DNA of 64,000 nucleotides from Mucilaginibacter daejeonensis (lineage in GTDB: Bacteria > Bacteroidota > Bacteroidia > Sphingobacteriales > Sphingobacteriaceae): NCBI RefSeq assembly GCF_020783335.1, contig NZ_CP086068.1, positions 744,001 through 808,000 of the forward strand, in the 5' to 3' direction. The position numbers and the translations under genes were made by a program. The notes beneath the pieces were generated by a model, which was not told the origin of the DNA, did no database searches, and saw only the letters and a list, made by a program, of their open reading frames with translations. Of this stretch, positions 17,782 through 25,762 are shown piece after piece. Numbering within the stretch: position 1 is the stretch's first letter; each line of letters begins with the position of its first letter.

Positions 17782-17964
17782 ATGAATTCAAAAGAATTTT
17801 TTACCAAAAAACCATTGGATGTCATAATCGATGATAATGTCAGAATCAAAGATGATATGGTAGTGATGTACAACGTATATCTTCCTTACATAGATCCTGT
17901 AATATTTATTAAAGAATACGAAACTAAGGTAGTACATAACTGCATGAGTAGGCAAAAGCGATAA
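17782..17964 (+). CDS. hypothetical 60-aa protein, doubtful
   Basis: A small plus-strand frame (MNSKEFFTKKPLDVIIDDNV start) is divergent from the 104-aa gene and convergent with the cyclase gene. The sequence looks protein-like in its first 50 residues. No family recognised; it may be a truncated gene. Confidence 0.3.
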   Translation: MNSKEFFTKKPLDVIIDDNVRIKDDMVVMYNVYLPYIDPVIFIKEYETKVVHNCMSRQKR

Positions 17965-18002
17965 TTGGCTGTTGATTTTGCCTTAAGCGAGCTTGAAGAA
18001 AC

Positions 18003-18986
18003 CTAACTCGCAAATTCCCTATAAAATATTCGTATGCCTGTACTATCGACTTTTAGATTCCGATCGGCATCTTTAATATCAATTTTAACATTTTTTAGTT
18101 CTAAAAAATCATTTGCATTCTCCCCAATTTTGTCACGAACACCTTCTGTAATGGCGATAAAATTTGATGATTTATCTATAACTCCTTCATATAATGATTT
18201 TTCAATTGGTTTCTCCAACATGTGAATTAAGATTACGTCCTTTCCTTCCATATCGAAACGTAAACTGTCTACCTTATAAATCTTTTCTATTTCCTTAGCA
18301 TGATGTATATAACACTTCAGCGATGCCGATAAAGACTTAAATAAACTTTTAATAGACGGATTTTGCATTGAGCTTGTTATGAAATTTTCTAAAAACTCAT
18401 AAGCTTCTTCTTCTTTTAAAAAATAAAGAAACCAGCCATCTCCATTGTGTTTAATTTCAATGCCACTGTAGCTGTTCAAAAAATATGGCCTTATACAACT
18501 ATCAATCATTTCCTGAATCTTGTCGATCAGTGATAACATGAGTGGATTATTTCCCCCATCTTTAATGTTTTTCGAGTAACCTTTTAAATCTATTAAGGTA
18601 AGCGCACCCGAATGCTGAGAAACCGTTCTTTCGTAGATTATAGAGAAACTATCTATTTGTCTTTTTTTACTGATGTATTCTTGATAATTTTTGTCAATTT
18701 TTTTTTGAGGGGCTTCTAACAATTGGTAGCCTTGATCAATATTATCTCCAGTTTCTTCATCAAAAACCGATTCATCGTCATTTTGAGCAATTAACCCCAA
18801 TATTTCAAGGTCCGTCAAAATTTTAGCCACAAGGGTAAAATCAGCTACATAAAAATTTAACCCGGAATTTCTAAAGGTAGTTCCACTCTCAAAGTTTCCC
18901 AAAAAGTCGTCTAATTTTGCTACAATCTCCGGACTGTAGGTCTTTGGATCTTTATGAACAAGTTCAATTAATTTTGGAAAATACAT
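18003..18986 (-). CDS. class III nucleotide-cyclase-like protein
   Basis: The 327-aa protein has an N-terminal helical, winged-helix-like part (residues 1-110) and a C-terminal domain (about 125-325) that follows the class III adenylate/guanylate cyclase pattern. LTLIDLKGYSKNI aligns with the first metal-Asp motif (Asp133). IKHNGDGWFLYF aligns with the KxxGDGxxAxF loop (Asp183). GKDVILIHMLEK aligns with GxxVNxAxRL. IAITEGVRDKIG and LKNVKIDIKD match the closing strands. The Asn and Arg that stabilise the transition state in classical cyclases appear as Ile and Met, so the activity or substrate may be unusual, or lost. No membrane helix is present. Its ATG overlaps the end of the 344-aa partner gene by 23 bp, so translation is coupled. 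Class III cyclases of this single-domain type serve phage defence in Pycsar; that role here is inference. Confidence 0.68.
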   Translation of the reverse strand: MYFPKLIELVHKDPKTYSPEIVAKLDDFLGNFESGTTFRNSGLNFYVADFTLVAKILTDLEILGLIAQNDDESVFDEETGDNIDQGYQLLEAPQKKIDKNYQEYISKKRQIDSFSIIYERTVSQHSGALTLIDLKGYSKNIKDGGNNPLMLSLIDKIQEMIDSCIRPYFLNSYSGIEIKHNGDGWFLYFLKEEEAYEFLENFITSSMQNPSIKSLFKSLSASLKCYIHHAKEIEKIYKVDSLRFDMEGKDVILIHMLEKPIEKSLYEGVIDKSSNFIAITEGVRDKIGENANDFLELKNVKIDIKDADRNLKVDSTGIRIFYREFAS

Positions 18987-19998
18987 GGTCCAGTTCCTCT
19001 AGAGTAGTGTTACCATTAGCGAATTTAATACGTGATTCTATAGCAAATACATCAAATTTAATGTATTCGAAAAGATTTGTAATATCAGAAGCATAAAACA
19101 AGACAGCACTTCCCGCTTTAGTTGTCATTTCTATATTTTTGCCCGCTGCTGCTTTATATGCCTCATTAGCTCGCACATCATCGTCAATGAAATTGTCCTT
19201 TATTTTATTTAGTTGAATTTTTCCATCATTAAGCTCTTTTCTTATTGTCGCAATACGTCCTGTATCAATACTAAATGCCGCCCCTTGGTTCGTTCGATCA
19301 GTTACTTGTTGTTTTAATTCTTTTGTTATGATATAATCGTATTTACCCAGCAATTCACCAACAGACTTTTTAATGTCTGAAAATTTTAAAAAACTCCAGA
19401 AGCCTGCACCAAAGATATAATCAATATCTCGTTCCAGTTGTTCTAACTTTTCTGTTGTTCTAAATGTGCGCCAAACATCAACTCCCATTAAGAACCTTCC
19501 CTTATTTATATCAAACCGAATATAGGTGACATGCCTTATTGGTGTCTTTTTGTAAACAACATAATCATAATCTGCATCAGAGGTCGTTTTAGAGCTATCT
19601 TGCTCACGAATGATTTTTTTTCTTGCAACCTTTATTTCTATAACATCATTTGTTGAGCTTACATTAAAATACTTAGTATCCCCTTCATTAGGCGGTAAGT
19701 AAATTGCTTTATCTTCTTTAGGAATTTTATTGATATTATTACGCATATCATTCAACTCTGCTGGCGTCTGTTTGGCTCTTAATTCAGCAAACCAAAAATC
19801 CTTCCTGCCAGCTTTCTCTATTTTTCTATAGAAGCTGATAAATTCTTGTTGAAAATTTTTGTCTGCACGCATCGCATCTTGTATCGCCTGAATTAGTTCG
19901 TTTTTGTGTTGTGATTTTTTGATATCCTTATTCCCAGAAATCAATAAGAATCGTTTCAGCGCATCTGCTGTTAATGCATTAAAAATTATATCGTACAT
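18964..19998 (-). CDS. unknown partner of the cyclase-like protein
   Basis: The 344-aa protein is soluble, Lys-rich and matches no family I recognise. The first 45 residues (LTADALKRFLLISGNKDIKK and KNELIQAIQDAM) look like a helix-extended-helix or SAP-like module. The middle has beta strands (KYFNVSSTNDVIEIKVARKK, HVTYIRFDINKGRFLMGVDV). The C-terminal third is helical with a short beta segment (TTKAGSAVLFYASDITNLFE) and ends FDVFAIESRIKFANGNTTLE. There is no TM segment or evident nuclease motif. It is the first gene of a two-gene operon with the cyclase-like gene, overlapping it by 23 bp, which argues that the products work together as sensor/cyclase or cyclase/effector. Confidence 0.62.
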   Translation of the reverse strand: MYDIIFNALTADALKRFLLISGNKDIKKSQHKNELIQAIQDAMRADKNFQQEFISFYRKIEKAGRKDFWFAELRAKQTPAELNDMRNNINKIPKEDKAIYLPPNEGDTKYFNVSSTNDVIEIKVARKKIIREQDSSKTTSDADYDYVVYKKTPIRHVTYIRFDINKGRFLMGVDVWRTFRTTEKLEQLERDIDYIFGAGFWSFLKFSDIKKSVGELLGKYDYIITKELKQQVTDRTNQGAAFSIDTGRIATIRKELNDGKIQLNKIKDNFIDDDVRANEAYKAAAGKNIEMTTKAGSAVLFYASDITNLFEYIKFDVFAIESRIKFANGNTTLEELDHVFSKIN

Positions 19999-20278
19999 AT
20001 TAAGGAAGGATTAGTGATTAGTTTCTTATAAGAGCTTGTTTAAAAGCTGTTTATAATCGGATAAAAACAAATCTATTATTTTTTTACAATAACAAATTAT
20101 ATCAAATTCACAGGAATCAACTAAAAATGTATGGCTTTTAAAAATCCTAGTATTTAAAAAGTTTCCATGATACTTTAATATAGTCACAATTGTAACTTTT
20201 TATGTTTTGTCCCACATTTGTAAAAAAATAACTTCATATGGCAACTTCTTGCAAAAATTCAAAACAAAAATTGTACTT

Positions 20279-20306
20279 TAGTGTAAAGTATATATACTTT
20301 ACACTA
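20279..20306. promoter_or_regulatory. 28-bp perfect palindrome, distal AbiE operator
   Basis: Both half-sites are exact: TAGTGTAAAGTATA followed by its reverse complement. The 16-bp core AAAGTATATATACTTT is shared with the second palindrome at 20408. AbiEi antitoxins autoregulate by binding inverted repeats in their promoter, which makes this the likely upstream operator. Confidence 0.65.
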
Positions 20307-20373
20307 TTAGGCATTTTTTCGCCTTCTAATTCCTACACCACTAAGTTTTCAGCTCCAAATAGAACATTTATAC

Positions 20374-20404
20374 TTTGAAATATGGTTTTAAAACATTAAC
20401 TTTG
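20374..20404 (+). promoter_or_regulatory. Bacteroidota-type promoter for abiEi
   Basis: TTTG at 20374-20377, a 19-bp spacer and TAACTTTG at 20397-20404 match the TTTG/TAnnTTTG consensus. Transcription would begin inside the palindrome at 20408-20433, so repressor binding there should block it. Confidence 0.6.
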
Positions 20405-20407
20405 CAA

Positions 20408-20433
20408 TACTGAAAGTATATATACTTTCAGTA
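20408..20433. promoter_or_regulatory. 26-bp perfect palindrome, proximal AbiE operator
   Basis: TACTGAAAGTATA is followed directly by its exact reverse complement. It overlaps the predicted transcription start and ends 17 bp before the abiEi ATG. It shares its 16-bp core with the palindrome at 20279. Confidence 0.68.
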
Positions 20434-20450
20434 AAGGTTAAATAATTCAC

Positions 20451-21347
20451 ATGGCTAATAAACCAAGGCTTACTGTAGCTTTGCCTCTATTAAAAAAGGA
20501 AATAGAACGCTTAGGCCCAAAAGTGGTCGATAACAGGTTGCTGACTGACATCTTTGAAACTAACAAAGATAAATGGCGATTGCCATTAGCCATGACATCC
20601 GAACGTTTTATAAATGATTTGGGTGAATTGGATTTCATGAGGCATCATTTGTTTCAGTTCCCTGCTATGAATCCCAAATTGTTGTTTTTTCAAGATGATG
20701 CTTCGGTTTATGAAATCAGCGCCAATATTTTTTCGCACAGTTATTTATCCCACTACTCTGCCGTAACATTATGGGGTTTAACAGAACAGATACCAAAAAC
20801 GATTTATATTACCCAAGAACAATCACAATCTCCTGCTAAATCGCAGCTGGCAGAATTGAATCAGACAGGCATTGATCAAGCTTTTCAAAAACCACAGCGA
20901 CAGTCTGAAACCTTTACGCTTTTTCAGGATTTTAAAATCATGCTTCTTCGTGGTAAAGGAACAAAAGACCTAGGTGTGCAATATGTAGATCGGCAAATTA
21001 ATCAGCAGATAAGAGTGACAGATATAGAGCGAACCTTAATTGATATTGCCGTAAGGCCCTCTTATGCCGGTGGAGTAAGCGAGGTTTTAAAAGCGTACCG
21101 ATTAGCAAAGGAAAATTATAACGTTTCAGTCAATAAGTTATCGGGCTATCTAAGCCGAATGAATTTTAGTTATCCCTATCACCAGGCCATCGGTTTTTAT
21201 CTATCACATGCTGGAAATTATAAAACATCACAGTTAGCGATTTTTAAGAATAAACCCCAAACATTTAATTTTTACCTTACTTACGAAATGGCTAACCCCG
21301 GTTATGACGCCGAATGGCAAATCTACTACCCAAAAGGTTTAATCTAG
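20451..21347 (+). CDS. abiEi: AbiEi-family antitoxin / autoregulator
   Basis: The 298-aa protein has the AbiEi layout: an N-terminal winged-helix region (LLKKEIERLGPKVVDNRLLT), a central segment with SHYSAVTLWGLTEQIPKTIY, and the conserved IRVTDIERTLIDIAVRPSYA motif followed by a helical C-terminal part. In type IV AbiE systems this protein represses its own promoter and counteracts the nucleotidyltransferase AbiEii. Two perfect palindromes lie in its promoter. Its 3' end overlaps that of abiEii by 9 bp on the opposite strand, an unusual convergent arrangement because the pair is normally cotranscribed. Confidence 0.82.
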   Translation: MANKPRLTVALPLLKKEIERLGPKVVDNRLLTDIFETNKDKWRLPLAMTSERFINDLGELDFMRHHLFQFPAMNPKLLFFQDDASVYEISANIFSHSYLSHYSAVTLWGLTEQIPKTIYITQEQSQSPAKSQLAELNQTGIDQAFQKPQRQSETFTLFQDFKIMLLRGKGTKDLGVQYVDRQINQQIRVTDIERTLIDIAVRPSYAGGVSEVLKAYRLAKENYNVSVNKLSGYLSRMNFSYPYHQAIGFYLSHAGNYKTSQLAIFKNKPQTFNFYLTYEMANPGYDAEWQIYYPKGLI

Positions 21348-22229
21348 GAGGTGTTCTATTCTTTCTATTACATAATCGAAATAAAAATCAAAGCCCTTAT
21401 CATCTTCCGATTGTGAAAGCGTATCCTTAACGGAATCGTAAGCCGCTTTATGTACTTCTTTCATTGACCTAATTTTTTTTAGGTACTCCAATGGCACACG
21501 CTTTGCTTGGAAGACTTGTGCCAGCACATCTTTAGCTTCAATTGAAGTGATGTCAATATCGTAGTTTTCCAATATTGCATGAATGTCAAAGAAGTCGCGC
21601 GGGCGAGCACGTTCTTCGTCTTGATAAGGCTTTTTTGATAATAAAATATCGGTTTGGTATTCCGGCAATTTTTGAGCCAGTGCTCGAATCTTTTCAAAAA
21701 CAATCAGTTGAGGTGCATATACATAGTAGTTTACGCCATCAATCTCTTTCAGTACACGGTGTTTGCCCACAAACTCAAATTTACTGATATCCACAGAGAA
21801 TTTACTGGATTGATTAGGGTTCAATGCTAATGCATTTCGGCGAATAGCTTCCTGATTTGGATAATGCTGGTCGTGAACTTTTTGCTCTACCAATTTAAAT
21901 TCCAGATAATAGCCTCCCCAAAAGGGCTGCAATTCTTCTCGCAACATCTTTGGTTTTTCGGTGATTTTAAAGTCGATGACAACATAGCCGTAGCTGGCGA
22001 AACCGATGGTAACTGTTCTAGCCAGTCGCTCCTGTATTGCGGCAATCTCCTCTTCAAAATCATCCTCCATTGAAAAATCAAGGTCGTAAGATGCGCGTTC
22101 GCTCAAACCATAGCCTAAACTCAGCGCGTTACCGCCTTTCAATACCAAGGTTTCCATTAAATCATCATCTTGTACTAGCGAAATTATAGTAATGCGTTTA
22201 ATTTGATTGATAAGTTCAATGTCTACCAT
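21339..22229 (-). CDS. abiEii: AbiEii/AbiGii-family nucleotidyltransferase toxin
   Basis: The 296-aa protein carries the nucleotidyltransferase core of AbiEii toxins: LVLKGGNALSLGYGL (residues 29-42) and SYDLDFSM with the two metal-binding Asp (Asp49, Asp51). Downstream are VYAPQLIVFEKIRALAQKL and ARPRDFFDIHAIL, both typical of the family. AbiEii modifies tRNA or another target with nucleotides and arrests growth until relieved by AbiEi. It is transcribed from its own promoter region around 22240-22390, shared divergently with the TIR gene, so toxin and antitoxin would be controlled separately. Confidence 0.82.
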   Translation of the reverse strand: MVDIELINQIKRITIISLVQDDDLMETLVLKGGNALSLGYGLSERASYDLDFSMEDDFEEEIAAIQERLARTVTIGFASYGYVVIDFKITEKPKMLREELQPFWGGYYLEFKLVEQKVHDQHYPNQEAIRRNALALNPNQSSKFSVDISKFEFVGKHRVLKEIDGVNYYVYAPQLIVFEKIRALAQKLPEYQTDILLSKKPYQDEERARPRDFFDIHAILENYDIDITSIEAKDVLAQVFQAKRVPLEYLKKIRSMKEVHKAAYDSVKDTLSQSEDDKGFDFYFDYVIERIEHLLD

Positions 22230-22393
22230 GGTTTTCGATTAAGTCGTAAAGCTACAGATCAGAATGCAAAAGGCTTGTCAAACTATTACAGATAATGATA
22301 GAAAATATTAACAAAGACTCGGCCTAGCCAATTTTAAAGATTAATAATCAAATTGTTAAAAAAATTATCATATTTAAATTCCATAAAATATGT

Positions 22394-23443
22394 ATGCAAC
22401 CTAAAATTTTCATAGGATCTTCAGTTTCTGGATTACCTGTAGCTTACGCAATACAAGAAGAGTTGGAACACGATGCAGATATAAACATCTGGAGTCAAGG
22501 AATATTCAATCTTACTGCCTCAACGCTAGCTGAGTTAATGAATGCATTAAACACTTTTGATTTTGCTGTTTTCGTGTTCAGCGCAGACGACCCAATAGAA
22601 TTCAAAGACGAGCAGTTTCTTGCTGTAAGAGATAATGTGATTTTTGAGGCAGGACTTTTTATTGGTCGACTTGGAACAGAAAAAGTCTTTTTCATCAAAC
22701 CTAGAAATGCCAAACGTATTAAATTACCGACCGACTTGCTTGGAATTACTCCTGGTGATTATGATGACTCAAAAGAGAATCTAAATGCTGCCGTTGGTGC
22801 TTTTTGTAATAAAGTAAGGAAAGCACTTAAAAAGTTTGTTCCTGGGAGCAATCAAACGCTACCTCAATTCAATCTAAGTAAGATAAAGGAAAATTCAGCT
22901 AAACATGAAGTCAAAATCTTAAATGATCAAGGTGATGCATTGATAACTAAGACCTTAAATTTTACGGTTATCGAGGATTCTGTGAGTGATAGAGCTCATG
23001 GATTATTTTGTGATACCTTTCCCATGTCTTGGGAAGAAATAGATTTAAAAGCAGTTGATAGTGCCGGAAATAGGCTACATATTGATATTGAAAGAGATTC
23101 TCCCAATAGAAAAAGCTTTAAAATTACATTTAAAAACTGCATCTATAAAGGGAAAAGCATCGAATACTCTTACAGCTATTTTTGGAAGAAAGTCTTTCCA
23201 CAAAAAAGTGAGTATTTCACCTTTAAAATGGCTGCGCCAAAGACATCATTCGTTTTACACTACCCTTCTGATTGGACAATTCAGTTTATAAAAGCTGAAC
23301 AAAATTTAGATGGTGTAATGAACAAGAATATCAGAATAGAGAATCAATTAACCCAAACGCTGGACGGTTTCATCTACGAAGAGTATGCATTTGATACAGA
23401 GTCTTATAACGCCGAAATCAAAGTTTCTTGGAAAAGGAGTTGA
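22394..23443 (+). CDS. Cap12/PycTIR-type TIR protein with unassigned beta-rich C-terminus
   Basis: The N-terminal 140 residues match the TIR family shared by CBASS Cap12 and Pycsar PycTIR effectors: KIFIGSSVSGLPVAYAIQEE, INIWSQGIFNLTASTLAEL, FDFAVFVFSADD and the diagnostic AVRDNVIFEAGLFIGRLG with the probable catalytic Glu85, then KVFFIKPRN. Such TIR domains hydrolyse NAD+ when activated. The C-terminal 190 residues are beta-rich (TKTLNFTVIEDSVSDRAHG, CIYKGKSIEYSYSYFWKKVF, KMAAPKTSFVLHYPSDW). I see no STING, SAVED or cyclic-nucleotide-binding signature there. The domain presumably senses the trigger. ATG 22394 is chosen because the TIR strand starts directly after it. Divergent from abiEii. 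Confidence 0.75.
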   Translation: MQPKIFIGSSVSGLPVAYAIQEELEHDADINIWSQGIFNLTASTLAELMNALNTFDFAVFVFSADDPIEFKDEQFLAVRDNVIFEAGLFIGRLGTEKVFFIKPRNAKRIKLPTDLLGITPGDYDDSKENLNAAVGAFCNKVRKALKKFVPGSNQTLPQFNLSKIKENSAKHEVKILNDQGDALITKTLNFTVIEDSVSDRAHGLFCDTFPMSWEEIDLKAVDSAGNRLHIDIERDSPNRKSFKITFKNCIYKGKSIEYSYSYFWKKVFPQKSEYFTFKMAAPKTSFVLHYPSDWTIQFIKAEQNLDGVMNKNIRIENQLTQTLDGFIYEEYAFDTESYNAEIKVSWKRS

Positions 23444-23785
23444 TATTTTTAGCAAGTGCCGCCGCCAGCGATTGTTATTGACATATTTTTGGTTCTTATT
23501 TTATCGACACACGAATCTAAGAATTGTTTTTGTATTTGCAACAAGTACGGTGAGAATTTAAGCTTTGGTTAGGTAGAAGCAGCTACCGATGTCTTGCTTA
23601 CCAATTTGTTCTTTTCATATTTAAAGAGTTTTACGGGCTGTAGCTTCATTCCTACAAACATTTACTAATTTGTTATTATGACAAAACAGTTCATGGAATC
23701 GTATAAACATTTACTGCATTTAGAAAACCAGAAAAATGCAGTGCCGAAATCTTTAAAAGAATAAATCCTCATTTTTGTAATTCGT
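23444..23785. other. intergenic with a 28-codon frame
   Basis: About 340 bp between convergent TIR and PIN genes. A 28-aa plus-strand frame at 23678-23764 (MTKQFMESYKHLLHLENQKN start) looks protein-like and may be a real micro-ORF or a gene scrap. Nothing else recognised. Confidence 0.3.
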
Positions 23786-25057
23786 TCATTCTTCTTGTTC
23801 AAACACGACATTCAAAGTGCCTTCTATTAGCTTTGGGACATTTGAGATGTTTAAACGATAGTCAATCGTGAAATTTTTCATGCACTCGAATGATTCATAT
23901 TGGAGATATACCTTGTCGAAGGTTTTGGTCATTTGATGCTTTAGAAGCTTGCAATGATAAGTTACTTCATAGCTATTAGTCTTCCTAATATGTGGAGCGT
24001 CAAAATCAATGACCGGAATGCGAGGTGCATGAAATTTGGGTAAATTTATTAAGGAAAGGAAGTTGTTGCCACCAGTATCATAATCATGTTCTGGTCTGTG
24101 AGGAGGCTTAGGCTCTTTGGGGGCTTTACTAGGCGCGTTAAATGCCTCAAACCCATCTGGTAAATGAATCCATACATCAATGTCTTCAGCGGGCAAATTA
24201 CCTGAATTGATAATGGCAAATTCCAATTCAACTGCCATGAAACGTTTGACAGCAAAATCAAAATATTTATTTAGGTATAACTTGTGTTCCTGAAAAAACT
24301 TAGTTAAGTCATCATTGAATCTTGCCTTAGTTTTATTGCTTAATTCTAATCTATTAAGCAATGCAAGTTTTTCAGCCAATGTAGTTGGCTCTTTATATGC
24401 TTCAATAATCATTAACGGATGTTCCTTTTCAATTTCAGCCATTTTCTCCTCAACGATTTCGTCTCTCGGCCTTAGCTTTGATTTTACTGGAACACGTAAT
24501 AACCGCGTTTTATCAGCAAAAAATAGATCGACCTTAGGAATGCTTTCTTTTAAATTCGCATTTTCCTGTTTTAGTTTCTCAATCAGTTTCGTTTGCTCAT
24601 CTTGATTATCTTTCAATCGTAGTTTCGAATCTAGCTTTAAAACCGGGATATTGAAGGTTTTCGACCTAACCGAAGCCATTAGGTCATCCGTTATGAGTAA
24701 TACTTGTTCAGATTCGTTGTTTTTTCGATATTCTATGATACTGGCTAATAAGCAATCGTCCTGGTGCTTTGGGTCTAAGGAGTTTTGTTCAAAAGTCGAC
24801 GCTACAGGACGTCTATGTAGTATTACCGAAGGGAACCGGCCCTCTTGCTCATTTAGGATTGCGATTAGTTTTCCGGCAAGCATTCTTGCTCTCTTTGCAG
24901 TCTTAGGATTGTTATGATTTTTATGCTTATCCAATTCGTCAAGAATGATTGGCGGAAAGACAAGTTTAAACTCCCCATGCACTAACGAATCTAAAGGAAG
25001 TTCATCAAATGTTGTGAAATGCAATAGAATGTTGGTATCAATAAAGACGGCTCGCAT
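23786..25057 (-). CDS. PIN-domain nuclease-like protein with unknown C-terminal domain
   Basis: From ATG 25057 the protein is 423 aa; an in-frame ATG at 25090 adds 11 poorly supported residues. The N-terminal PIN domain (1-150) keeps the acidic set: RAVFIDTNILLHF (Asp7), PPIILDELDKHK (Glu), KHQDDCLLASIIEYR and LLITDDLMASVRS. A coiled coil follows (TKLIEKLKQENANLKESI). The C-terminal 200 residues include a Pro-rich linker (SKAPKEPKPPHRPEHDYD) and beta-rich segments. PIN domains are metal-dependent RNases. There is no adjacent antitoxin, which argues against a VapC-type system. The protein may be a cell-suicide or RNA-quality nuclease; its location in the defence island is suggestive only. Confidence 0.7.
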   Translation of the reverse strand: MRAVFIDTNILLHFTTFDELPLDSLVHGEFKLVFPPIILDELDKHKNHNNPKTAKRARMLAGKLIAILNEQEGRFPSVILHRRPVASTFEQNSLDPKHQDDCLLASIIEYRKNNESEQVLLITDDLMASVRSKTFNIPVLKLDSKLRLKDNQDEQTKLIEKLKQENANLKESIPKVDLFFADKTRLLRVPVKSKLRPRDEIVEEKMAEIEKEHPLMIIEAYKEPTTLAEKLALLNRLELSNKTKARFNDDLTKFFQEHKLYLNKYFDFAVKRFMAVELEFAIINSGNLPAEDIDVWIHLPDGFEAFNAPSKAPKEPKPPHRPEHDYDTGGNNFLSLINLPKFHAPRIPVIDFDAPHIRKTNSYEVTYHCKLLKHQMTKTFDKVYLQYESFECMKNFTIDYRLNISNVPKLIEGTLNVVFEQEE

Positions 25058-25118
25058 ATATTTAAAGTATTTACTAATTATAATTACCAAAACTTACTTC
25101 ATTTATGTAAGTAAAACA

Positions 25119-25268
25119 TTATCCTTTTAGAACATAACCACCGATTGTGGAAATCTTATGCCAATGAAAGTTGATGTCCGGCGCTTTTTCCGTATAATAA
25201 AACAATTTGATTAGGGTTATTGGTTCGTTTTTGTCTCGTGCGTACTGCAATATTTCTTCCTCTATCAC
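25119..25268 (-). CDS. small 49-aa ORF with GTG start
   Basis: The frame encodes EEEILQYARDKNEPITLIKL and NFHWHKISTIGGYVLKG, with protein-like composition and no internal stop. It sits between the PIN gene and another small gene on the same strand. No family recognised. Confidence 0.35.
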   Translation of the reverse strand: MIEEEILQYARDKNEPITLIKLFYYTEKAPDINFHWHKISTIGGYVLKG

Positions 25269-25290
25269 CTAAGTCCAAGTTTAGCCAACT

Positions 25291-25488
25291 CTACCTCAAA
25301 CCCATCTCATTATATTTTGACTTGAAATGATTTGACCAATCTATCAGCAGCGAGCCGCTCACAACGAAACTTGCATAGCCTTCCCATTGTTCTCCGCTGT
25401 CTTCAAGCACACTATAACTATAATTTACCTCCCTGACATCTGCTTCGTCTTGCTTAAAGACGTAGTAATCTAGAATTGTAGTTTTCAT
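25291..25488 (-). CDS. small 65-aa hypothetical protein
   Basis: From ATG 25488 the product is MKTTILDYYVFKQDEADVRE and onwards, with VNYSYSVLEDSGEQWEGYAS and a C-terminal SNHFKSKYNEMGLR. The open frame extends 22 codons upstream to 25554, but those residues look like leader sequence. The fold looks like a small beta protein. Function unknown. Confidence 0.45.
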   Translation of the reverse strand: MKTTILDYYVFKQDEADVREVNYSYSVLEDSGEQWEGYASFVVSGSLLIDWSNHFKSKYNEMGLR

Positions 25489-25762
25489 AATTTGTATTAT
25501 TAAAGCTATATATAAAACCTGAGGAAACATAGGTTTCTCGAACACCGCATTCACAAAATTAGCAGCGCATAAAAATCGCCAAGGGTATTTGAATAGCCAC
25601 GCCTCGTATCCTTCGGCCTGTCTGCCCCTGACAATTTTTATGTTTACTGCTTACGGCTGTTTAAACGCTGTAATGCCCTCGTGTGTTAATGAAAACAAGC
25701 GATATTACCTTGCATATGCTCTAAAGCCGGTTCGTTCGTGCCATGTGCTGCTTCTCCATTGC

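Noticed and set aside
20279..20433. Palindromes as terminators
   Set aside because: They are AT-rich in the centre, have no T-run, and lie directly upstream of a promoter-like sequence and the abiEi ATG.
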